NCBI GenBank assembly: GCA_015494845.1
Contig: WGAL01000086.1
Location: forward strand, 1 to 12,934
Source: Melioribacteraceae bacterium
GTDB taxonomy: Bacteria > Bacteroidota > Ignavibacteria > Ignavibacteriales > Melioribacteraceae
Length of the DNA stretch: 12,934 nt
Direction: 5' to 3'
The translations under genes were made by a program, and so were the position numbers. Below, one piece after another: positions 1 to 9,200 of the stretch (position 1 is the stretch's first letter; each line of letters opens with the position of its first letter). The notes beneath the pieces were generated by a model. It was given only the letters and a program-made list of their open reading frames with translations. It did not search any database and had not been told where the DNA came from.

Positions 1-2
1 AG

Positions 3-512
3 TTAAATGAAAATACGGAATTGAAAGCCGAGTTCGAAAAAATAAAAAACGAATTGGACGAGTTTGTTTCCGTCGAGGATGTTGATTCGGAATATTTTGT
101 TAATCTTAACGTAAAAGTCAGGGAACGTTTGGAACGCAAGAAAAGAAAACGTTTCGCTTCGCTTTCCGCGGCAACCGCGCTAACCGCGGCGGTTCTTTTG
201 ATTTTCTTCTTTTCGTCTGGGAAGAAAAACAATACGGAAAGCATCGTAAACAAACAATCCGAAAGTTTTGTTTATTCGGATATTGACGAAAATTTTGATT
301 ACGATATTTCGTACGAAGATATTGCTTCCGAATTTACGCTTGACGATTATATTCAATCGCTTTCCAAGTCTGTAAGTCCTGAAGAAATTGAAGAATACGT
401 AAACAGCGAATTTGCCGATTTGCCGGCGGATTTAATTTTGGATAATTTTCAAATTAACGATTCCGATTTTGATTACATTTACGAAAAACTGAAAAGAGAA
501 AAATTTTTATAA
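3..512 (+). CDS. Partial single-pass membrane protein, anti-sigma-factor-like
   Basis: The reading frame is open to the left edge, so the true start is probably outside the window. A TTG at 21 is the only start-like codon near the edge and has no ribosome binding site. Counting from that TTG, the protein has an acidic N-terminal part (residues 1-35), a basic patch ERKKRKR (38-44), one hydrophobic segment (about 45-66) and an acidic, Asp/Glu/Tyr-rich C-terminal domain (about 70-163). By the positive-inside rule the N-terminus is cytoplasmic and the C-terminal part periplasmic. The layout, and the segment DSEYFVNLNVKVRERLERKK just before the membrane segment, resemble the small membrane proteins that follow ECF sigma-factor genes in Bacteroidota/Ignavibacteria. 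The Spy-like exported protein 12 nt downstream supports a sigma/anti-sigma/periplasmic-sensor operon. No HCC zinc anti-sigma motif is visible, and the sigma gene is not in view. The function is inferred from layout and neighbour, not proven. Confidence 0.6.
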   Translation, partial: LNENTELKAEFEKIKNELDEFVSVEDVDSEYFVNLNVKVRERLERKKRKRFASLSAATALTAAVLLIFFFSSGKKNNTESIVNKQSESFVYSDIDENFDYDISYEDIASEFTLDDYIQSLSKSVSPEEIEEYVNSEFADLPADLILDNFQINDSDFDYIYEKLKREKFL

Positions 513-524
513 GGAGATATAACA

Positions 525-989
525 ATGAAGCGTTTATTCACGGCTTTAATTATTTTCGGATTTTTTGTTTCGGGAACTTTCGGGCAAATTCGCCCGCCCC
601 GTAATCATATGATGAAAAGGCAAAAAGAATTGCGGGAACTTGAACAATTAAAATTAATTCAGACGCTGAATCTCGACGAAGAAACCGCGGTTCGTTTTGT
701 TGCGCGGAGAAACAAACATCTGGAAAAAATACGTTTGATACAAAGGGAAAAGAACAATATTATTTCCGAAATTTCCGATAAGTTACGGGACGGCGAAAAA
801 ATTAACTCGAAAAAATACCGCGCGCGATTGGCGAAAGTAGAGCAAAAAATGCTTGACGAAAAAATACGGTTTTATAATTCTCTTGACGATATTTTGAGCG
901 ACGAACAAATCGCGAAATTGATTGTCTTTCAAAGTCGTTTCCGTAAAGAACTGATGCATATGATGATGCGCCGAGAAAAAGCGGAATAA
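525..989 (+). CDS. Exported Spy/CpxP-like periplasmic helical protein
   Basis: A protein of 154 residues. Residues 1-20 form a signal peptide (basic MKR, then a hydrophobic core, ending SGTFG before Q21), so the mature protein is periplasmic. The rest is almost entirely charged amphipathic helix, with two helical regions joined near a central DGEKINSKKYRARL segment. The late segment LSDEQIAKL-FQ-RFR resembles the repeated LTxxQ-type motif of the Spy/CpxP/periplasmic heavy-metal-sensor superfamily. Met and His cluster at both ends (NHMMKR near 27-32; ELMHMMMRR near the C-terminus), which could bind metal; that is inference. The start is fixed by AAGGAG at 511-516, 8 nt before ATG 525 and overlapping the upstream stop codon, so the gene is co-transcribed with its neighbour. 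Such proteins act as periplasmic chaperones or stress sensors that feed back on a membrane regulator. Family membership is likely; the exact role is not established. Confidence 0.65.
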   Translation: MKRLFTALIIFGFFVSGTFGQIRPPRNHMMKRQKELRELEQLKLIQTLNLDEETAVRFVARRNKHLEKIRLIQREKNNIISEISDKLRDGEKINSKKYRARLAKVEQKMLDEKIRFYNSLDDILSDEQIAKLIVFQSRFRKELMHMMMRREKAE

Positions 990-1098
990 TTTTCGGTAAA
1001 GTTTTTTATTCTTTTTTAGGAACGCGATTTCCTTCAATAAAATTCGGGGGCAAATGAATTTTTCCGATTAAACTACGAAATTCCAAGTTTCCGTACAA

Positions 1099-1114
1099 TG
1101 TGATTTATATCAAA
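1099..1114. promoter_or_regulatory. Candidate Crp/Fnr-type operator
   Basis: The sequence TGTGAT-TTAT-ATCAAA is an inverted repeat matching in 5 of 6 arm positions. It is close to the Fnr consensus TTGAT-N4-ATCAA (one mismatch) and carries the TGTGA half-site of Crp. It lies 92 nt before the ATG at 1207, within the only intergenic stretch upstream of the cyclic-nucleotide-binding/AI-2E gene pair. The downstream cNMP protein has no helix-turn-helix, so any bound regulator must be encoded elsewhere. A related sequence occurs at 3080-3095. Confidence 0.35.
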
Positions 1115-1206
1115 ATACAAGAAATTTTTTCATAAAACAACATTGTGGAAAAGATGATATTTATTAACTTATTACTTATTAATCCACTTTGTATGAAAAA
1201 TTTTTT

Positions 1207-1776
1207 ATGGAAGATAAAAAAACGCTTTTCGAACGAATTATTTGGGACAACAGTTTAATCCAAAAATTCACGAGTAAGCAATTAACGATTATTGACGCGT
1301 TAAAGAACAATGTTTTTTTCGGGGAACTCACCAAAAACGAAATCAAGCAACTTGCTAAAATTGTTTACGAAAGAGAATTCAATTCGCAAGAATATATTTT
1401 TATGAACGGACAACCCGCGGCGGCGATGTTTATTATTTTGGACGGCGAGGTGAAAATTATCAGAGAATCTGAAGACGCCGAAGTTGAAATTACGCGTTTA
1501 AAAACAAACGATACGCTCGGCGAACTTGCTTTGCTTGATAACTCGCCGCGCTCGGCTTCCGCGGTTGCAATCAAGCCGACAAAGCTACTTGCGATTTTCC
1601 GGGAAGACTTGAACGATTTCATTAATTCGCAACCGGAACTCGGCGCTAAAATTTTACGGAAACTTGCAATCATTACCGGCTACAGATTGCGAATGACAAA
1701 CGATTTGCTTGTGGAAAAAGACGAAGAACTCAAGCAATGCAAAAAAAAGTTAGAAAGATTAGAAGAAAATGATTGA
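1207..1776 (+). CDS. Stand-alone cyclic-nucleotide-binding domain protein with C-terminal coiled coil
   Basis: A protein of 189 residues from ATG 1207. An in-frame TTG at 1189 would add six residues; neither start has a clear Shine-Dalgarno, and the frame is closed by a TAA at 1180. Residues about 30-150 form a cNMP-binding beta-barrel of the Crp/PKA family. It begins LKNNVFFGELTKNEI and includes F-ILDGEVKI and the phosphate-binding cassette LGELALLDNSPRSASAV (104-120). The cassette keeps the key Gly-Glu (105-106) and Arg-Ser (115-116), so ligand binding looks possible. The usual C-terminal helix-turn-helix of Crp/Fnr regulators is absent. Instead, residues about 163-189 are a charged heptad-like helix (EKDEELKQCKKKLERLEEND), probably a coiled coil. 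It is therefore more likely a signalling or adaptor module than a transcription factor. Its last 8 nt overlap the next gene (ATGATTGA), implying translational coupling to the AI-2E permease. The nucleotide bound and the partner are unknown. Confidence 0.8.
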   Translation: MEDKKTLFERIIWDNSLIQKFTSKQLTIIDALKNNVFFGELTKNEIKQLAKIVYEREFNSQEYIFMNGQPAAAMFIILDGEVKIIRESEDAEVEITRLKTNDTLGELALLDNSPRSASAVAIKPTKLLAIFREDLNDFINSQPELGAKILRKLAIITGYRLRMTNDLLVEKDEELKQCKKKLERLEEND

Positions 1777-3052
1777 CGAATCGAGAAAATTAAGGTCGCG
1801 TATTTTTTATTCGTTATTCTTTTTCTTTGGATTAGCGCTAACCGTTTATTTATTTGCGGTTTTGCAATCTTTGATTTTACCGACGTTAATCGGCTTTTTC
1901 CTCGCCTATATTACAAAGCCTGTTTTAACTTTTCTCGAAAAGAAAAAGATTCCACGCTGGGGCGCGGTTCTAATAATTTTGTTGGGCTGGATTTTATTGA
2001 TTGTCGGAATAGGGCAACGGATAATTTCGTTGCTTCCTGATAAACAACACGAATTGGTTATCAGAGTTCAAACTCAAGCGAAAATTAACGACTTGTATTT
2101 GTCGCTGTTCGGCAAAGAAGATATAAACGCAAAAGGAAATTTTCTCGATGAACTTTTCGGAAACGAGACGCTACCGTTAATGACGACGTTAAACAATTTT
2201 ATGAAATTAAATGCGGAAGAAGAAAAAACATTTTTGAATTATGTTAATTCTTCCAATTACACGCCGGAAGAGAGAAACCGTATTTTAAAAATGTATGAAT
2301 CCGTAAAAAAAATAAACTCAAATCTTGCGGTTAATAAGAACGAGAACAATAAAGAAAAGACAAAGGAAAACCCATTTGAAATTTTACCGTCGTTAATTCC
2401 GACCTCCGAGATTGCGCAGTTTTTCAGCGAAATTTCCAAGTGGATAGTAATGCCGTTTGTTTTTATTTTTATCCTTTTGGACGACGGCGAAATAAAAAAA
2501 TTCTTAATAAACATTTTGCCCAACAGATATTTTGAAATGTCTTTTGCCGTATTTGATAACGTCGATAAAGCGCTCGGAAAATATTTGCGCGGCACAATTT
2601 TACAATCGTCGCTTGTTGGCGGAGTAATATTTATAGGTTTGTTTTTAATCGGGTTTAAACCTGGTAGCGCGGTTCTAATCGGAATAATTGCCGGCATTTC
2701 AAATGTTATTCCGTATCTCGGTCCGCTTATCGGTTACGGCGCAGGGATTTTATACGGAATGATTGTCGGAAAATTAAATCCTGTTTTGCCTTTTATCCCG
2801 CAAGATGCGGCAATATGGGGTTCCGTAATAGTAGTATTTATTGCCCAAATTTTGGATAACACAATCTTTCAACCAGTAATTCTCGGTAAAGCGGTAAATT
2901 TACATCCGCTTGTAATTATTCTCGGAGTTATGGGAGGCGGAATTGCTTTTGGTTTTTGGGGAATGTTTTTGGCTATTCCTACAATTGTCGTTTTCAGAGT
3001 AATTATTTCAACAATATATAAACAGTTGCGAGATTACCAATTAATTTATTAA
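1769..3052 (+). CDS. AI-2E (PerM/TqsA) family transporter
   Basis: A polytopic inner-membrane protein of 427 residues. Two hydrophobic stretches lie at about 12-48 and one at 64-89. A long hydrophilic region (about 91-222) follows, and the rest is a membrane-embedded half (about 225-415). Family hallmarks are LGKYLRGTILQSSLVGG (269-285), NVIPYLGPLIGYGAG (312-326), DNTIFQPVILGKAVNLHPL (363-381) and the Gly-rich LGVMGGGIAFGFWGMFLAIPT (385-405). Members have been linked to autoinducer-2 export or to Na+/H+ exchange, so the substrate cannot be named. It is longer than the usual 340-370 residues because the hydrophilic region is enlarged and carries a Lys/Asn/Glu-rich patch (NKNENNKEKTKEN, 189-201). 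The start overlaps the end of the cNMP-domain gene by 8 nt and has only a weak GAAGAA upstream, consistent with reinitiation. An AT-only hairpin covers its end; no convincing terminator was seen. Confidence 0.9.
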   Translation: MIDESRKLRSRIFYSLFFFFGLALTVYLFAVLQSLILPTLIGFFLAYITKPVLTFLEKKKIPRWGAVLIILLGWILLIVGIGQRIISLLPDKQHELVIRVQTQAKINDLYLSLFGKEDINAKGNFLDELFGNETLPLMTTLNNFMKLNAEEEKTFLNYVNSSNYTPEERNRILKMYESVKKINSNLAVNKNENNKEKTKENPFEILPSLIPTSEIAQFFSEISKWIVMPFVFIFILLDDGEIKKFLINILPNRYFEMSFAVFDNVDKALGKYLRGTILQSSLVGGVIFIGLFLIGFKPGSAVLIGIIAGISNVIPYLGPLIGYGAGILYGMIVGKLNPVLPFIPQDAAIWGSVIVVFIAQILDNTIFQPVILGKAVNLHPLVIILGVMGGGIAFGFWGMFLAIPTIVVFRVIISTIYKQLRDYQLIY

Positions 3053-3071
3053 ATTAATAAACTTAAAAGAG

Positions 3072-3104
3072 TTTGTTTATATGATTTACATTAAAATAGT
3101 TTTG
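3072..3104 (+). promoter_or_regulatory. Candidate Bacteroidota-type -33/-7 promoter for the giant T9SS gene
   Basis: TTTG at 3072-3075 and TAGTTTTG at 3097-3104 fit the Bacteroidota consensus (TTTG at -33, TAnnTTTG at -7) exactly, separated by 21 nt. Transcription would start near 3110, giving a leader of about 95 nt before ATG 3206. The spacer contains TATGAT-TTAC-ATTAAA (3080-3095), similar to the candidate operator at 1099-1114. The match is by eye in AT-rich DNA, and use of this promoter class in the source organism is assumed. Confidence 0.35.
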
Positions 3105-3195
3105 TTTACTTTTCAGCGAGGGACTATCCCATAAGTTTTTTTAATACTTTTATACCTTTAAGAGTTTTAGCTTAATTAATTTATTCACTAACAAA

Positions 3196-3201
3196 AGGAG
3201 G
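3196..3201 (+). promoter_or_regulatory. Strong Shine-Dalgarno fixing the start of the giant protein
   Basis: AGGAGG lies 4 nt before ATG 3206 and is the strongest ribosome binding site in the window. The protein starting there opens directly with a signal peptide, so both signals agree on this start. Confidence 0.8.
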
Positions 3202-3205
3202 TATT

Positions 3206-6200
3206 ATGAGGCCTTTTCTCTCATACTTACTTATGCTCTTATTCCTGACTTCCACAATTTTTTCACAAAATAGGGTGGAAGTAAAAAAAGCGGTTAAATT
3301 CGTGAAAACCCCTCCGCTCTCTTCAATTACGCCAATTGAGCCGGAGATGGGAACGCAACCTTGGAAAATCATGAGAAACATGATTCCAAATCCTACTTTG
3401 GAAGAATCACGTTTCGTAAACAATCTTAACGGAGAGACGGATCCGGTTCTTCAAAAGAAAATGGGTAATAAGTCTCTTTCGACAAAAGATATGACAAACT
3501 TTGAAGGCGTTAGTAACGTAAACGGCGTTGCGCCTCCGGATAATATGGGAGACGTTGGTCCTGGCCATTATTTCCAAATGATCAACTTATCATTTGCTAT
3601 ATTCAGCAAAACAGGGCGTGTACTTTACGGTCCAGCCGATAATAGTACATTATGGAATAATCTTCCTGGACCTTGGAGCGGAACAAATGACGGCGACCCG
3701 ATTGTAAATTATGATGAAATGGCCGGACGTTGGGTTGTTTCTCAATTTGCATTGCCAAACTTTCCAGATGGACCGTTTTATGAATTGTTTGCGATTTCGG
3801 AAACAGACGATCCGCTTGGAAGCTGGTACCTTTACGCATTTGAACTTTCCGATATGCCTGACTATCCCAAAATCGGTGTTTGGCCGGACGCTTATTATAT
3901 GAGCGTTAACAGTTTTAGCGCAGGCTCGTTAAGCTTTATGGGCGCTGGCGTTGCCGCGTTAGAACGCGACAAAATGTTGGCTGGTGACCCGAATGCTCAA
4001 ATGATCTTTTATCAACAAAGTTCCGGTGTTTATAGTTTATTACCAGCGGATTTGGACGGAACAAATACTCCTCCGGCAGGTACTCCTGGAATCTTCGCAG
4101 AATTAGGTTCATCTTCATTGAATATTTATAATTTTATTGTTGATTGGGATAATCCTTCCAATTCTATGTTTGTCGGACCAACTCCTGTTTCTATTGCGGC
4201 ATACAGCGATATTTGTAGCACAAGGGATTGTATTCCGCAAGCAGGGGTTTCGGATAGATTGGATGCGCTTTCCGGTCGTTTGATGTTCAGATTGCAATAT
4301 CGTTATTTCGGCGAGAATGACGAAAGAATGGTAACCAACCATACAGTAGATAACGGTAGCGGCGTTGCAGGAATTCGCTGGTATGAATTGCGCAACGATG
4401 GAACAGGTTGGTCGGTTTACCAACAAGGAACATATTCTCCTGACGATACTCATCGCTGGATGGGAAGTATTGCAATGGACGTAAACGGAAACATTGCACT
4501 TGGTTACTCTGCTTCCAGTAGTTCTATTACTCCTGAAATTCGCATGACCGGACGTTATGTCGGTGACCCGCTTGGCGAAATGACAATTCAAGAAGTAACT
4601 GTTTTTCAAGGGCCAGGCGCACAAACCGATGTTAATCGTTGGGGCGATTATACAAATATGACTGTTGACCCGAGCGACGGCGTTACTTTTTGGTACACAA
4701 ACGAATATTCCAACGGCGGTTGGAATTGGGGAACAAGAGTTGCCGGTTTGACATTTGAAGTTGACAACACTCCTCCGGCTGATGTAAATGATCTTGCAGT
4801 AACCGGGACGGAGTCTAACACAGTTACTTTGCGATGGACAGCAACTGGCGACGACGGAAACGACGGAAATGCCAGCCGTTATGATATCCGTTATTCGACA
4901 AGCCCAATAGATGAAAATAATTGGGACGACGCTACCGTATTTGAAAACGATATGATACCTCAGGCTCCTGGTAGCGTGGAAACAATTACCGTAACTGGAC
5001 TTGATTTTGCAACCACATATTATTTTGCTCTTAAAGTTGTTGATAATTTGGGAAATACTTCCAATGTATCTAACAACGCAACTGGAACGACTGCAAATCC
5101 GCCAGTTGTTTCTGTTAATCCGACCTCTCTTTCCGCTAATTTGTTAACCGGACAAACTCAAGATTTAAGTTTTGATATTATGAATGATGCTTCCGCTGGT
5201 AGCACATTGGAATATTATCTTGAAATTCGTCCAGTTGGCGGAAAATCTGTTGTTAAAGCATTAACTCCGGAACAACAAAGAAAAGCCAATGCTGAAATAA
5301 ATAAAAAAGGTAACGGAATTTATCCGAAAATGTACTCGCTTGCTTCAAAAGATGATTTGTTGATAGACGAAGCTTTTGAAAACGGCGTACCACCGGAAGA
5401 TTGGACAGTTATTGATAACGCAGGAACCGGTGTTATCTGGAAAACAAATTCCGAATGGACAGAAGGTAATTACACCGGCGGCGAAGGCGAAGCGGCTTGT
5501 GCAAGTAGTGACGCTGCTGGTCACGTAATGTTCGATACCGAACTTTGGACTCCTGAAATTAACATAATGGGAAGACAAGATATTTATCTTAATTATAAAG
5601 CAAACTTCCAAGATTTAGGAAATCAAGATTATCTTGATGTTGATTTGAGTTTCGACGGTGGTGCAACTTGGACAACCATATTAAGTTGGAACGAAGATCA
5701 TGGTTCTTTGCACGGAACACCTGGTGAGGAAGTAACTTTATTGTTAGATGATTATGTTCCGTCTTCCGCTTCGAGTATGATTATCAGATGGCACTACCAT
5801 ACAACGGATAGCGATCCTTGGAATTGGTATGCAGAAATTGACGATGTTCAGTTAGTCGCCGGCGGTAGCGCTTGGTTGACTGTTAATCCAATGGAAGGTA
5901 CTGTTGACATCGGCGGAACTCAAACAACTGATGTTACCTTCAGCGCGGTAGGAATGATGGGAGGAACATATGAAGCTGATGTAGTTGTTGTTAGCAACGA
6001 CCCGGCAAATCCAGAACTTCCTGTAAGATGTACTCTTGATGTAACCGGTGTTGCTGATATTGATGTTTCTCCGGATACGCTTGACTATGGAACGTTGTTT
6101 GTAAATGAACTTGATAGTGCAATTGTAACTGTTGCAAACATTGGTACTGATGATTTGTCAATCTCCTCAATTGCGTTTGACAACACGGATTATTCAGCAA

Positions 6201-9200
6201 GCGATAATGCTTTTGTTCTCGGCGCAGGCGAGAGTCGCGATGTAACCGTTTACTTTATGCCTTCTCATACTGGCGATGATAACGGAACAATGACAATTAC
6301 AAGCGACGATCCTGACGAGGGAACAATTGTTGTATATTTGTTTGGTGCCGGTTCGGATGCTCCTGTTATCGATGTAAATCCGACAGCATTAAGCGCCGAT
6401 TTATTTACCGGTGGAACACAAGATACAAGCTTCACGGTAAGCAACATTGGAACCACAACAAGCTTATTGCAATACTACATCGCTATTGAGTACGGTGAAA
6501 AATCTGTAAGCAAACCTTTGACTAAAGAGCAAATCCAAAAATCTCTTACGGATAAAGGCAAGAGAATAGGAAACGGCGTTTATCCGAAAATGTATGTTCT
6601 CGGAAGAAAAGACGACGTTCTTTTGGAAGAGAACTTTGAAAACGGCGTACCACCGGAAAATTGGACAGTTGTTGATAATGCCGGAACAGGCGTTATTTGG
6701 AAAACCTCTTCCGAATGGAGCGAAGGGAACTATACCGGCGGTGAAGGCGAAGCGGCTTGTGCAAGCAGTGATGCGGCCGGTCACGTAATGTTCGATACCG
6801 AACTCTGGACTCCTTCCATTAGTATTATGGGACGTCAAGACTTGTATTTAACTTACAAGGCAAATTTCCAAGACCTCGGCAACCAAGATTTCCTTGATGT
6901 TGATTTGAGTTTTGACGGAGGTTCAACTTGGACTACCATTCTAAGCTGGAACGAAGACCACGGTTCTTTGCACGGTACGACTGGTGAGGAAGTTACGTTA
7001 TTATTAGATGAGTATGTGCCTGTTGGTGCGGCTAACATGATTATTAGATGGCACTACCATACAATTGATAGCGATCCTTGGAACTGGTATGCAGAAATTG
7101 ACGACGTTCAATTAGTCGGCGGTAATGCTTGGTTAACCGTAGATCCAATGGATGGCGCATTATACAATGGCGAATCATTAACTCACGCAGTACAATTTAA
7201 CGCAGCAGGACTTTTCGGCGGTGATTATAATGCAAATATTGTTGTTTACAACGACGATCCATTAAACCCAGCGGTTCCTGTTACGGCATCGTTGCATGTA
7301 ACCGGCGTTGCGGACATTGATGTTGACCAAGACACTCTCGATTACGGAAACGTCTTTGTTAACGGTTCTTACGATATGACTCTTAAAGTAATGAATGCCG
7401 GAACGGATTTATTAACAGTTAGCGGAATTACTTCAAGCGATGCGGCATTTACCGCTTCGGAAAACAGTTTCGCTCTTAATCCTGGCGAATCGAAAGATGT
7501 TGTTGTTACGTTTGCTCCTACAACCGCGCAAACTTACGACGCAACATTGACGATTGCGAGCGACGACGTTGACGAACCGACCGTTGAGGTTAATTTACGC
7601 GGTGTTGCTCAAAATCCGCCGGTAATTGGTGTTGACCCGACTTCGCTTTCAGCGGATATGATTACTGGCGAAACATACAATACTTCGTTTACCATTACGA
7701 ACTCTGGCGAAGCCGACCTTGAATACTCGATTGATATCGACTACACCGGCGCGCCGCTTAAAGCAAGAATCTCGAAAGTGCATTTGCCGAAGAGCGACGG
7801 CAACTTCCCGAAAGGAACAGACGCTCCTTCGTTTATGCCTGCGCCGAAACGTAATATTAATCATGTAAACAATGGCGTAAAAGGTTCGATTGCTTATGCG
7901 GCTAATCTGTTTGGCGACCCGAGTCCTATTTATCAATCGTTTGACGTAGATGACGCTGAAAACACTACCGATTTGTTTAGCGTTGCAAATCTATTTGCTG
8001 GCGCTATCAGCCATAATGAACCGAATGTTGCTTACGGCGTTGATTACGACACAGGACATCTCTACAAATTGGAAATTGAAACCGGAACGGTTACAGATTT
8101 AGGCGCTATTGGCGGTTTGCAAAGTTCTTCCGAAGTTGCAACCGGTATGGCTTATTTCGGCGACGTATGTTATCTTGCAACATACGGAACGGCTTCTAAC
8201 TTATATACTCTCGATACTGAAACAGCAACCGCTACATTCATTGGAACAATAACCGACGGCATCGTTATTGCTCTTGCGGCTGACGATGAAGCACTTTATG
8301 CTTTGGATCTTTCCAATGATCTTTTCTTGAACGTGGATATGGAAACTGGTGCGGGAACCGAAATCGGTTCTATCGGTTATGACGCTAACTATGCTCAGGG
8401 CATGGGTTACGACCATGAAAGCGGTGAAATCTATATTGCGGCATATAACAACGCTGCAAGTCAAGGCGAATTAAGAGTTGTTGACAGAACAACCGGTAAC
8501 ACAATGATGATTTCCACGTTAAGCGGCGGCGCTGAATTCGACATGATTAGTTTCTTGGGTTCAGGCGGAGGCGCTTGGTTAACGTTGGATAATACGGAAG
8601 GCGTAATTCCGCAAGGCGGAAGCGTTGAAGTAAACGTTACATTTGACGCAAACGGTTTGGTTGGTGGAAATTATACTGCTGATATTAATATTAACAGCAA
8701 CGACCCTGTTAATCCTGTTATGACCGTTTCCGCTTCAATGCATGTTCAAGGCGCTCCGAATCTCGAAACCGAACCTACGGAATTGCACTTCGGAGAAGTA
8801 TTTAACGGCTATCCTGAAAGTCGCGAACTGATTGTTTCCAATACCGGAACCGACGATTTAACAATTACCGATGCGACAATTGACAATACTGCATTTACTT
8901 TGGATGCAGGCTCTTTACCTGTAACAATCACATCCGGAAATTCCGTGATTTGGACGGTAACCGTAAATCCGACTGCCCTTGGCGATTTAAGCGGAACATT
9001 AGCGATTTCCTCTAATGATGCTAATGATCCTGTTTATAACGTTCCAATGGATGCAACGGTTATTGAAGCTCCGGCTGTTGAATTCAGTGAAACGGAAATT
9101 AACGAGGTACTCGATCAAGGAGATACTTCGGAAAGAACATTAACGATTACAAACAATGGCGGAAGCCCGCTTACGTTTGAAATCGGCGTTGAGATGCTCA

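Noticed and set aside
7..24. ATG at 7 as a gene start
   Set aside because: Its frame closes at a TGA within six codons; the supported protein is in a different frame that is open to the edge.
1189..1206. TTG at 1189 as the start of the cNMP-domain protein
   Set aside because: It adds only six residues outside the domain and has no better ribosome binding site than ATG 1207.
3041..3057. Inverted repeat TTAATTT-ATT-AAATTAA as terminator of the AI-2E gene
   Set aside because: The stem is entirely A-T and no T-run follows; it is expected by chance in this composition.
3120..3130. GGGA-CTA-TCCC hairpin in the leader of the giant gene, as terminator or riboswitch
   Set aside because: The stem is only 4 bp, and no riboswitch core could be recognised around it.
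4115..4624. Antisense open frame of 169 codons within the giant gene, and other minus-strand frames such as 9362-9784
   Set aside because: They lie wholly inside a strongly supported coding sequence, have no ribosome binding site and show composition typical of reverse-frame shadows.
5105..7621. The internal duplication as an assembly artefact or mobile element
   Set aside because: Copies differ at many synonymous sites and strongly in flanking domains, stay in frame, and have no terminal inverted repeats or transposase.
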